DNA of 7,798 bases from the NCBI GenBank assembly GCA_022710255.1, contig JAKLHG010000169.1, positions 1 through 7,798 on the forward strand. Reading direction: 5' to 3'. Within the stretch, counting starts at the first letter, position 1, and every line of letters starts with the position of its first letter. The DNA comes from Candidatus Hydrogenedentota bacterium. GTDB taxonomy: Bacteria; Hydrogenedentota; Hydrogenedentia; Hydrogenedentales; CAITNO01. Positions 1 to 7,672 of this stretch are shown here, piece by piece. Under the pieces are notes generated by a model. That model worked only from the letters and a program-made list of their open reading frames with translations. It searched no databases and was not told the origin of the DNA. A program made the position numbers and the translations under genes.

Positions 1-851
1 TCTTCCTGATCGCCAACGAGGGGACCGCAGCATCCTACGCCTTCGCCAAAGAAGAGCAGCTCCAGGCGGCCGGTCAGGCACTCCGGGTCCAGGGCCGAGC
101 CGGACCGTGTGCTGCGGATTGGGACGGCGACGGCGACCTGGACCTTCTCTGCGGCAATAACACCAACCGCATCGTGTTTTTCGAAAATAGAGGCACGAGG
201 CCAGAACCCCTGTTTACGCGGGGAAACGTCCTCCGTGCCGGAGATGATGAACTCGCCTTTACCTGGCGCTGTCAGCCCTCCATCGTGGACTGGGACGGCG
301 ACGGACTGAAGGATTTGATAACCGGAGACCGGGACGATCATGTTTGCCTGTTCAAACGATATCGCTGCGATGACGCCCTGGCGCTATCCGGCGCCAGGCC
401 GTTTTCAGGGGAGGACGGAAAACCCTTCATCGCAAAAAATACCGCCGCTTGCGATTGGGACGGCGACGGCGATTGGGATCTGCTCTGTCAGGTTGGCGCC
501 TTCGGCGAAGGCGGACCCGCCCTCTTCGAGAACACGGGAACGAACGCGGAACCCCGGTTTAAAGCGCCGGTACGCTTGAAGTGCTGGGGAAAAGAAATCA
601 CGCTATCGGCCCATGAGCATAGCTTTTCCCCCGTGGACTGGTATGGGACGGGCGAGCTGGACCTCGTATGCGGCGCGGAATGCGGTTGGTTCTATTTTTT
701 CCGCCGTCCGGCGCTGGACGCCCCCGCCCCGCCCGCCGCGCATGTGAGCGACCAGGCTGAAGCGAAAACCGTGACGCATAATGAAGACGCCCAATCCGAG
801 TCAGCATACCGGGGTTTCCCAAAAGGAAAAGAAGGCGTACATTTGCGCTGA
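1..851 (+). CDS. FG-GAP/VCBS-type repeat protein, 3' part (5' end outside window)
   Basis: The frame beginning at base 3 is open from the window edge to a TGA at 849-851, so this is the C-terminal ~282 residues of a longer protein. Four Asp-rich calcium-loop repeats are visible, beginning at about nt 117 (DWDGDGDLDLLCG), 288 (DWDGDGLKDLITG), 453 (DWDGDGDWDLLCQ) and 636 (DWYGTGELDLVCG). They are spaced 57, 55 and 61 codons apart, as expected for blades of an FG-GAP/VCBS beta-propeller. Between them recur ENxGTxxEPxF-like segments (ENRGTRPEPLF, ENTGTNAEPRF), common in such proteins. The fourth loop is degenerate (Y and T replace Asp and Asp), suggesting a weakened calcium site in the last blade. 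After the last blade comes a Pro/Ala-rich, then polar tail with no recognisable sorting signal. Members of this family are usually exported and bind ligands or carbohydrate; the signal peptide and any catalytic domain would lie upstream, so the specific role is unknown. An internal ATG at 174 is not a credible start because repeat sequence continues upstream of it. Confidence 0.85.
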   Translation, partial: FLIANEGTAASYAFAKEEQLQAAGQALRVQGRAGPCAADWDGDGDLDLLCGNNTNRIVFFENRGTRPEPLFTRGNVLRAGDDELAFTWRCQPSIVDWDGDGLKDLITGDRDDHVCLFKRYRCDDALALSGARPFSGEDGKPFIAKNTAACDWDGDGDWDLLCQVGAFGEGGPALFENTGTNAEPRFKAPVRLKCWGKEITLSAHEHSFSPVDWYGTGELDLVCGAECGWFYFFRRPALDAPAPPAAHVSDQAEAKTVTHNEDAQSESAYRGFPKGKEGVHLR

Positions 852-855
852 ATCA

Positions 856-873
856 GCCGGCAGGGATGCCGGC
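856..873. terminator. Hairpin between convergent genes, possible bidirectional terminator
   Basis: A perfect 7-bp stem (GCCGGCA / TGCCGGC) with a GGGA loop sits in the 43-bp gap between the plus-strand FG-GAP gene (stop at 851) and the minus-strand redox operon (stop at 895). Position and symmetry suit a terminator for both genes. Neither side carries a proper U tract; only A/T-rich sequence (TAAATATAAAATTT, 881-894) lies on the side nearer the redox operon, so it is not a textbook intrinsic terminator. It may instead be a copy of a dispersed palindromic repeat. Confidence 0.4.
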
Positions 874-894
874 GATCCCAGTAAATATAAAATT

Positions 895-2358
895 TCAGAG
901 ATCCTCTATGTTTTCAAAGGCCAAGGCGCCCGTGGGGCACGCTTCAACGCATTCCCGGGCGCACAGGGTAAGTGCTTTCGACAGCGTTTCTCCGAAAGGC
1001 ACCCGTACCCGCATGGCGAAGCCGCGTTCGGCGAAGGCGAGGCCGAGGGCCTCGCGGCGTTCTGCGGAGATCTGAACGCAGAGGCCGCACCTGATGCATT
1101 TGCCCGCATCGAATATCACATCGCCATGGCGCTGCAGCCCGTCGGGCGCCGGCCGTTCGGCATTGCGGAATACCTTGGCTCGCGCCCCGTATTCGGTGGC
1201 GAACCGGCGCAGTTTACAGGAAACCGGCGCGTGGCAATCACAGTGGAGACAGCGTTCCGCCTCTTCGCGCATCCGGATGGGGTTGCGGGAGCGCTGTAAT
1301 GTCCCAGGAGAAGTACGCCCGACGACATAGGCCTCCAGTTGCTCCCGGGGAAGCCTTCCCATGGTGGACTGATACCCAGTCCCGGGCTGCTCCACCGCCT
1401 CACTGAGAAAGGCATGTGCGGCTTTGGCGGCGTTTTTGCCCGAAGCGATGGAACGCACCGGCATCCGCTGTTCTTTGGCATAGAATACGCCCGTTCTTTC
1501 AGCAGACAGAAGGTTGCAGGCCAGCACGACAGCATCGGCTTCTTGTAGAAGCTGCGCCAGGGACACCGTCGTGCCGACCTCGGTCTCATAACGGAATTCC
1601 ACGCCCAAACGGCCAAGCCGGTCAAGTTCATCCTCCAGCACTTTTCGGGGCAATTGGGTTTCCGGAAAATCGCGCAAGACGCCGCCGGGTTCACCTTCTT
1701 TTTCATAGACCCGGCAGGCATGCCCATACCCCTGTAACACATGGGCCGCCGCCAGCCCGGCCGGTCCGGCGCCGATAACAACCACAGTTTTGCCGGACAC
1801 CGGTGCGGTTGCGGACGTGCCGCCGTCCCCGCCGGACATTTCCCCCAGTTGCCCGTGGAGTTGGCGGATGGCGACAGGGTCATCGTAACTGCCGCGCCTG
1901 CAGCCCGCCTCGCAGGGAGCCGTACAGACCCGCCCGAGCACCGCCGGCAGCACCAGCGCCTGTTGCGCCAGGGCCTGTGCCGCGGCGGTTTCACCCCGCG
2001 CCAGCAAACGCAGTATGAGGGGAATATTCAGTCCGGCGGGACATGCCCGTTCACAGGGCGCTTCACAATCGCCCTGATGTTCACTCAACAGCAGTTCCAG
2101 CGCGGCACGCCGGGCAAGGCGGACCTTTTCCGAATCTGTTGCGATAACCATGCCCGCTTCCGCGCGCGTGGCGCAGGCAGGCAGGAACCGCCCCCGGTGC
2201 ACGTCTTCCACCACGCACACCATGCAGGAAGTGTTGGGCGGCTTTCCCGGGGCATAACACAGGGTGGGAATTTCGATACCCACACGTTGCGCCGCCTCGA
2301 GCAGGGTCGCCCTTTCCGGCACCTCTACCGCGATTTCGTTTATGGTGAGTTTTGGCAT
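895..2358 (-). CDS. Iron-sulfur protein with NuoG-like [2Fe-2S] N-terminus and reduced GltD/NfnB-like flavin module
   Basis: This 487-residue protein is probably an electron-transfer subunit partnering the NuoEF-like protein encoded just upstream. Modules in order: (a) residues 1-75, NuoG/HydA-type [2Fe-2S] domain with C34, C45, C48, C62; (b) residues ~90-165, the Fer4_20-type N-terminal segment of GltD with C98/C102/C106 followed by P, then C145/C149/C153; (c) residues ~190-315, a dinucleotide fold opening with GAGPAGLAAA (196-205), then E219 and GG (225-226); (d) residues ~365-487, Cys-rich: C370, C373, C375, C381, then CIRCGLC (421-427) and CARECVEACP (466-475), presumably [4Fe-4S] ligands. 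Normal GltD/NfnB proteins insert a second, NAD(P)-binding Rossmann domain after the 'AVVLA' strand (277-280); here sequence runs almost directly into the C-terminal 'TGVF...IASGKNAAKA' segment, and the usual GD of 'GVFAxGD' is absent. The chosen ATG at 2358 lies 5 nt after the upstream stop and has AAGGTGG about 10 nt before it; an in-frame ATG at 2394 would overlap the upstream gene by 31 nt and adds an uninformative extension. Reaction unknown; partner roles are inferred from the family. Confidence 0.85.
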   Translation of the reverse strand: MPKLTINEIAVEVPERATLLEAAQRVGIEIPTLCYAPGKPPNTSCMVCVVEDVHRGRFLPACATRAEAGMVIATDSEKVRLARRAALELLLSEHQGDCEAPCERACPAGLNIPLILRLLARGETAAAQALAQQALVLPAVLGRVCTAPCEAGCRRGSYDDPVAIRQLHGQLGEMSGGDGGTSATAPVSGKTVVVIGAGPAGLAAAHVLQGYGHACRVYEKEGEPGGVLRDFPETQLPRKVLEDELDRLGRLGVEFRYETEVGTTVSLAQLLQEADAVVLACNLLSAERTGVFYAKEQRMPVRSIASGKNAAKAAHAFLSEAVEQPGTGYQSTMGRLPREQLEAYVVGRTSPGTLQRSRNPIRMREEAERCLHCDCHAPVSCKLRRFATEYGARAKVFRNAERPAPDGLQRHGDVIFDAGKCIRCGLCVQISAERREALGLAFAERGFAMRVRVPFGETLSKALTLCARECVEACPTGALAFENIEDL

Positions 2359-2363
2359 GATGT

Positions 2364-4736
<2,373 letters not shown>

Positions 4737-4789
4737 ACAGTGTTTTCACTAAACCCGGCACAAACATCCAATACCATGAACGATAAAAC

Positions 4790-4837
4790 GTAGACACGGC
4801 ATCTTGCCGTGTTAAAGCGGCTGGAAGCCGCTTCTAC
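4790..4837. repeat. Double-hairpin element (closed by GTAG/CTAC)
   Basis: Two perfect 8-bp stems with 3-nt loops lie back to back: ACACGGCA-TCT-TGCCGTGT (4794-4812) and AAGCGGCT-GGA-AGCCGCTT (4815-4833), separated by TA. The whole is closed by GTAG at 4790-4793 and complementary CTAC at 4834-4837, so one strand can fold into a three-way junction. The arrangement resembles REP/BIME-type dispersed palindromic repeats. A 5' UTR or transcription-terminating role is possible, but there is no U tract. Copy number in the genome cannot be judged from this window. Confidence 0.75.
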
Positions 4838-4878
4838 ATTTGGGCGCGAAATATTATTAGCGGACCTCACCTCATGAA

Positions 4879-4892
4879 CCTTGAATTCAAGG
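4879..4892. repeat. 14-bp perfect palindrome
   Basis: CCTTGAATTCAAGG is exactly self-complementary and lies between the two hairpin pairs in the divergent promoter region. A dimeric regulator binding site is conceivable; there is no second copy in the region to support an operator, so this is only a structural observation. Confidence 0.4.
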
Positions 4893-4902
4893 CATCAGTG
4901 CA

Positions 4903-4963
4903 GGGTCGCGAAGTACAACTTCGCTTACACTTGCGTTACGAAATACAATTTCGTAACGAGCCC
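4903..4963. repeat. Tandem related hairpins with ACA loops
   Basis: Two perfect hairpins share the loop ACA: GCGAAGT-ACA-ACTTCGC (4908-4924, 7 bp) and an 11-bp stem CGTTACGAAAT / ATTTCGTAACG (4934-4958). Their 15-nt cores, CGAAGTACAACTTCG and CGAAATACAATTTCG, start exactly 30 nt apart (4909 and 4939). They differ only at two positions that pair with each other: G4913-C4919 becomes A4943-T4949, a compensatory change. Flanking GGGT (4903-4906) and GCCC (4960-4963) can close the pair with one G-U wobble, giving the same overall shape as the element at 4790-4837. Function unknown. Confidence 0.75.
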
Positions 4964-5108
4964 GGCCCCAAGGCACCTTAAAGTTCAACACGGATTTTAC
5001 ACTGGATAGGCGAACAAGAACCAATTTATGAAGAGTTTGTGCCTGAAAAACATGCCTGATGCCTCCAGGAAAGCCGTCCTGCTGGAAATAGGGCCGGAGG
5101 AATGCGCT

Positions 5109-5192
5109 ATGATTAAGGCGTCACACGGCCATGATTATAGGCGCGTGCAACAATCACACCCTTCAACGGATAGAAAGCGGAGAACACCATGA
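5109..5192 (+). CDS. Possible 27-residue leader ORF upstream of the oxidoreductase
   Basis: An ATG at 5109 is preceded by a strong Shine-Dalgarno, GGAGGA (5096-5101), at 7-nt spacing. The frame runs 27 codons, rich in His, Gln and Arg, to a TGA at 5190-5192 that overlaps the oxidoreductase ATG as ATGA, a layout typical of translational coupling. The frame can be extended upstream to an ATG at 5028 (54 residues), but no ribosome-binding site supports that start. The peptide matches no family I recognise. It could be a regulatory leader, a small protein or chance; the ribosome-binding site and ATGA overlap are the only support. Confidence 0.25.
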   Translation: MIKASHGHDYRRVQQSHPSTDRKRRTP

Positions 5193-6193
5193 TTAAGATC
5201 GGAATCATCGGACAAGGCTTTATCGGTAAAATGCACCTGGCGACACTGCGCCAGTCGAAACTGGCAACGGTCACTGCGGTGGCGGACCGTGAACCTTCGA
5301 ATCTCGAAGGCAAAGTGGTCGCCGGCAACATTGACGTCTCGGGAGATATCAGCCTCGAAGGCGTCGCTCGTTATGAGGAGGGCGATGCCCTGTTGCGCGA
5401 CCCCAACGTGGAAGCCGTACTGATTGCGCTGCCCACCTATATGCACAAAGAGTACATCTTAAAAGCCGCGGAAAAGGGCAAACATATCCTGTGCGAAAAG
5501 CCGCTGACCCTCACATCAGCGGAAGGACGGGAGGTGCTGGAAGCCCTCAACGGGTACGACCGGGTCTTCATGTCGGCCCAGTGCATCCGGTTTTGGCCGG
5601 TATACGTGGAGGCGCGCAATTATATACGTAGCGGCGTCTATGGCAAACTGCTTTCCGCCCAGTTCACGCGGCAGAGCTGCAAACCGACCTGGAGCTGGCA
5701 GAACTGGCTCCTGGACGGAGCCAAAAGCGGCGGCGCGCTGCTGGACCTGCACATTCACGATGTGGATTATGTGAACTATCTTTTCGGTATGCCGGACCAG
5801 GTAGAGGCGATTGGCTGCATCGTGCCCCGTGAAGATGTGAGCCAGGTGAATGCCTATTACCGCTATGCCAACGGCCCGGTGGTGGCGGTAGACGGCGGCT
5901 GGATGCACCCGGCCGATTTCCCGTTCCGGATGGGTTTCCGCATGGAGTTTGAACAGGCAACCCTCGAATTTGACAGCAGGATTGACGCCAACCTGCACGT
6001 GTACCCCGCTGGTGGCGGGCACCTCACGCCGGACCTGCTTCCGGGAGACGGGTACAGCCGCGAACATGAATACTTCCTTCGTTCCATCATGGAAGGCAAC
6101 AAAGCGGAGGAAGCCTCTCCGGAGTCGGCGCTCGCGTCGGTAGCCCTGGTGGAACGGGAACGCGCCGCCATTCGCACCGTCGCAACGGCATGA
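5189..6193 (+). CDS. Gfo/Idh/MocA-family NAD(P)-dependent oxidoreductase
   Basis: The 334-residue length is typical of the family, which interconverts hydroxyl and keto groups on sugars, inositols and related polyols in the cytosol. The N-terminal Rossmann fold shows GQGFIG (8-13, GxGxxG) and an Asp at the end of beta-2 (D33 in VADRE), which in this family often indicates NAD(H) preference. CEKPL at 102-106 contains the family EKP motif with K104 as the expected catalytic lysine. The C-terminal substrate domain has GGALLDLHIHDVD (181-193), corresponding to the conserved GGxxxDxGxHxxD block, with D186 and H190 the likely active-site residues. The ATG at 5189 has GGAG at 5179-5182, 6 nt upstream, and the GIIGQG strand begins immediately, so the start is firm. 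The substrate cannot be told from sequence alone. No other sugar-metabolism gene adjoins it, so it seems to be a single-gene unit, possibly behind the short leader ORF at 5109. Confidence 0.93.
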   Translation: MIKIGIIGQGFIGKMHLATLRQSKLATVTAVADREPSNLEGKVVAGNIDVSGDISLEGVARYEEGDALLRDPNVEAVLIALPTYMHKEYILKAAEKGKHILCEKPLTLTSAEGREVLEALNGYDRVFMSAQCIRFWPVYVEARNYIRSGVYGKLLSAQFTRQSCKPTWSWQNWLLDGAKSGGALLDLHIHDVDYVNYLFGMPDQVEAIGCIVPREDVSQVNAYYRYANGPVVAVDGGWMHPADFPFRMGFRMEFEQATLEFDSRIDANLHVYPAGGGHLTPDLLPGDGYSREHEYFLRSIMEGNKAEEASPESALASVALVERERAAIRTVATA

Positions 6194-6265
6194 AAGAATT
6201 GAGTTTTGATAACGAGGCTGAGCGAAGCGGCCCCTGCATCATAAAAGTAAGTAGATACTGACCCT

Positions 6266-6377
6266 GAAGAAGAAAGGCGGGTTGCACTCCGCTGTTATAA
6301 GACCTCCAGATATTTCCTCCTGTTCAGGTCCGTAAAGGACGGGCAGAACATTCCCTGTATTCCGCTCCACCCGGCCT
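6266..6377. repeat. Direct repeat, copy 1 (112 bp), left of vapBC
   Basis: The stretch from GAAGAAGAAAGGCGGGTT to CCACCCGGCCT recurs in the same orientation at 7207-7317, roughly 80% identical by eye with one single-base gap. The best-conserved parts are the first 18 bases, TATAAG with the following CCTCCAGATATTTCC, TTCAGGTC, and the final CCACCCGGCCT. This copy lies between the oxidoreductase and the 3' end of the toxin gene. It has no convincing coding content on either strand. Confidence 0.85.
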
Positions 6378-6497
6378 GTCTGAACCCGTTGCTCGATGCG
6401 CCCGACCGCGACGGAGCGGTGTTGCTTATTGCATGCAGATTGGACGAGTGACGGGGGATTTCGGGTAGCGGTTCAGGGAAACGCTTGCCATAACGGA
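6378..6497. other. Non-coding spacer downstream of vapC
   Basis: With copy 1 of the repeat and the preceding 72 bp, this completes a 304-bp stretch (6194-6497) with no supported gene. It holds an 8-bp TGCATGCA palindrome at 6430-6437, but I see no terminator hairpin with a T tract for either the oxidoreductase or vapC. Confidence 0.6.
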
Positions 6498-6896
6498 CTA
6501 AGCGATGATTTTAAACAAAGCCTCTCTGGCGGCTTTCTTGTCAAATGTCCAAGTAAACGCGCAACCAGAATTACGGGCACATAGCCCGATTAGGAGGTCC
6601 GGAATATCACCGGTTGAAGTGCGTCCCGCATCAATAAGTTCACGCAATAGAAAGTCAGAATCAAATCGAAGCCCTTTTACACGTGAAAGATGTTCCAAAG
6701 CGTTTAGAATGTCTGTTCGTGAAAAGCCGTACCGCGCTGAAAGCACCCAAACCAATTCCAGCAAAACCACGGCCGGAACCAGCAACACCTCCGCATTGGC
6801 ATGGGTGTTTTCAATGAGCTGCACGGCGCTTTCGCGCATGTTTGCATCATCATCGGTGATTAGACGCACAAGGACATTGGTATCAATGGCATACAT
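6498..6896 (-). CDS. vapC: VapC-type PIN-domain ribonuclease toxin
   Basis: This 132-residue PIN-domain protein opens with MYAIDTNVLVR, the classic first PIN strand carrying catalytic D5. Further acidic residues fall where the family expects them: E47 (LLELVWVL), D97/D100 (GDIPDLLIGLCA) and D119 near the end (TFDKKA). Together these coordinate the metal ions used to cleave RNA, commonly initiator tRNA or rRNA in characterised VapCs; the target here is unknown. The antitoxin lies immediately upstream and its TGA (6898-6896) overlaps this start. Two starts are possible: ATG at 6896 (TGATG, one-base overlap, chosen because VapCs typically begin MYxIDTN) or GTG at 6899 (GTGA overlap, one residue longer). 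Either implies translational coupling. All key residues are intact, so the toxin is likely functional. Confidence 0.92.
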   Translation of the reverse strand: MYAIDTNVLVRLITDDDANMRESAVQLIENTHANAEVLLVPAVVLLELVWVLSARYGFSRTDILNALEHLSRVKGLRFDSDFLLRELIDAGRTSTGDIPDLLIGLCARNSGCAFTWTFDKKAAREALFKIIA

Positions 6897-7135
6897 CACG
6901 GAGACTTTCGGAACGCTTCGGCAACCGCTTCATCCATTTCTTCAATTGTGGAACGGATCTTTGTCTTCAGCATGCCGGCTACCTCCGAAGCATTCATGGT
7001 TTTAGGAAAGATGCGGATGGAACCATCCGGCAACGTTTCAATAGCCACCGTATCACCCGACTGCATGTGTAAAGATTGAAGAATCTCTTTGGGCACGATT
7101 ATCTGCCCATCACCGACTGTTGTTGTTGTTGTCAT
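6896..7135 (-). CDS. vapB: AbrB/SpoVT-family antitoxin (VapB-type)
   Basis: This 79-residue protein has an N-terminal swapped-hairpin AbrB fold (about residues 4-46: VGDGQIIVPKEILQ, then GDTVAIETLPDGSIRIFPK), which binds DNA as a dimer. A charged helical C-terminus (47-79, with EVAGMLKTKI and EEMDEAVAEAFRK) should wrap and inhibit the neighbouring PIN toxin. The ATG at 7135 is preceded by AGGAG (7145-7149 on the complement) with 9-nt spacing. The gene overlaps vapC and shares its transcript, driven by an extended -10 promoter 30 bp upstream. Such antitoxins usually repress their own operon. An oddity is five consecutive ACA codons right after the start (7118-7132), a trinucleotide tract that could vary in length without changing frame. 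Confidence 0.9.
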   Translation of the reverse strand: MTTTTTVGDGQIIVPKEILQSLHMQSGDTVAIETLPDGSIRIFPKTMNASEVAGMLKTKIRSTIEEMDEAVAEAFRKSP

Positions 7136-7164
7136 TCCAATACGCTCCTATGTAGGCCATAAGA

Positions 7165-7173
7165 AGTATAACA
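7165..7173 (-). promoter_or_regulatory. Extended -10 promoter element for vapBC
   Basis: On the minus strand this reads TGTTATACT, that is TG-N-TATACT, an extended -10 box. It sits 30 bp before the vapB ATG, giving a predicted 5' UTR of roughly 23 nt that includes the AGGAG ribosome-binding site. No good -35 hexamer is seen at 17 bp, as is common for extended -10 promoters. Confidence 0.5.
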
Positions 7174-7206
7174 CGAGCACCAACAACGCAGGAAAGTCTT
7201 TACCAC

Positions 7207-7317
7207 GAAGAAGAAAGGCGGGTTACGCTCCGTTGTTATAAGGCCTCCAGATATTTCCGCCTATTCAGGTCATGGAAGACGTGCAGACATTTCCTTCTGT
7301 TCCGTTCCACCCGGCCT
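7207..7317. repeat. Direct repeat, copy 2 (111 bp), right of vapBC
   Basis: This is the second copy of the element at 6266-6377, same orientation, about 941 bp apart start to start. It occupies the gap between the divergent vapB and DUF433 promoters. It contains an internal degenerate repeat: CAGATATTTCCGCCTATTC (7248-7266) and CAGACATTTCCTTCTGTTC (7284-7302) match at 15 of 19 bases, 36 bp apart. The first half of that sub-repeat is also clear in copy 1. Confidence 0.85.
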
Positions 7318-7363
7318 ACAACTAAGATAAGAGAATGCTGATGGTTATGCCTGCGCCGTGCTA

Positions 7364-7383
7364 TGGTATACTCATCAGAGTAT
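7364..7383 (+). promoter_or_regulatory. Extended -10 promoter with overlapping inverted repeat, upstream of DUF433 gene
   Basis: TGGTATACT (7364-7372) is an extended -10 box (TG-N-TATACT), 31 bp before the ATG at 7404. The hexameric inverted repeat ATACTC-ATCA-GAGTAT (7368-7383) covers the -10 and the likely transcription start, a suitable position for an autoregulatory operator. The -35 region is weak. It uses the same TATACT hexamer as the vapBC promoter on the opposite strand. Confidence 0.45.
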
Positions 7384-7403
7384 CACAGCAGAAAGACATC
7401 ATC

Positions 7404-7634
7404 ATGAATAAGAATATCAGCATTGACCCGCAGGTATGTCATGGGAAGCCGGTTATACGCCGTACGCACGTTCTGGTTGCCACCCTTCTTGGCGCAATTT
7501 CCGGCGAAGATTCTATTGAGGATGTATTGAAAGATTATCCGAATATTACCAGGGAGGATGTCCTCGCGGCGTTTGAATTCGCCGGGCGTCTGTCCCGTTT
7601 TGAAGAAATACCTTACGAAGTTACCTTCTCGTAA
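7404..7634 (+). CDS. DUF433 family small protein (putative antitoxin)
   Basis: This 76-residue protein matches the DUF433 pattern: an ISIDPQVCHGKPVIRRT-type opening, LVATLLGAISGEDSIEDVLKDYP in the middle, and ITREDVLAAFEFAGRL in the helix-turn-helix-like second half. DUF433 proteins are commonly the antitoxin-like partner of a DUF5615 PIN-like protein. The ATG at 7404 is chosen over an in-frame ATG at 7335 because the domain begins right after it, the length then matches the family, and the promoter-like element lies between the two. The ribosome-binding site is weak. Only 38 bp follow before the next gene, which encodes an exported protein, so the expected DUF5615 partner is missing. It may be a solitary regulator, a remnant, or an antitoxin acting in trans. 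Confidence 0.85.
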   Translation: MNKNISIDPQVCHGKPVIRRTHVLVATLLGAISGEDSIEDVLKDYPNITREDVLAAFEFAGRLSRFEEIPYEVTFS

Positions 7635-7672
7635 TTTTTTCCCTTGACGAAAACTTTCCCAGGAACTAAGAC

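Larger units (their letters stand above)
4737..5188. other. 452-bp divergent intergenic region
   Basis: This region separates the minus-strand redox operon from the plus-strand oxidoreductase and should contain both promoters. Its clear contents are two hairpin pairs (4790-4837 and 4903-4963), a 14-bp palindrome and a possible leader ORF, listed separately. I looked for -35/-10 pairs and found only weak candidates: TATTAT at 4852-4857 has no -35 at proper spacing, and TACAAT at 4944-4949 lies inside a hairpin. No promoter is therefore called here. No tRNA or known riboswitch core was recognised. Confidence 0.7.

Noticed and set aside
1116..1994. 292-codon minus-strand frame inside the GltD-like gene
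   Set aside because: It is an out-of-frame shadow of a gene with intact cysteine motifs; its translation is Arg/Pro/Ala-rich and matches nothing recognisable.
4790..4963. CRISPR array or intrinsic terminators
   Set aside because: The hairpins differ in sequence and spacing, there is no regular direct repeat with unique spacers, and no U tract follows any stem.
5028..5192. 54-codon version of the leader ORF
   Set aside because: No Shine-Dalgarno precedes the ATG at 5028, whereas the internal ATG at 5109 has a strong one.
6266..7317. Integron attC sites or IS ends flanking vapBC
   Set aside because: I could not find the paired RYYYAAC/GTTRRRY core sites of attC. The copies are direct rather than inverted, and no transposase or integrase gene is present in the window.
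7644..7672. Promoter using TTGACG at 7644 for the exported-protein gene
   Set aside because: A -10 at normal spacing would place transcription start past the ATG at 7673, so it cannot serve this start; transcription probably comes from upstream of the DUF433 gene.
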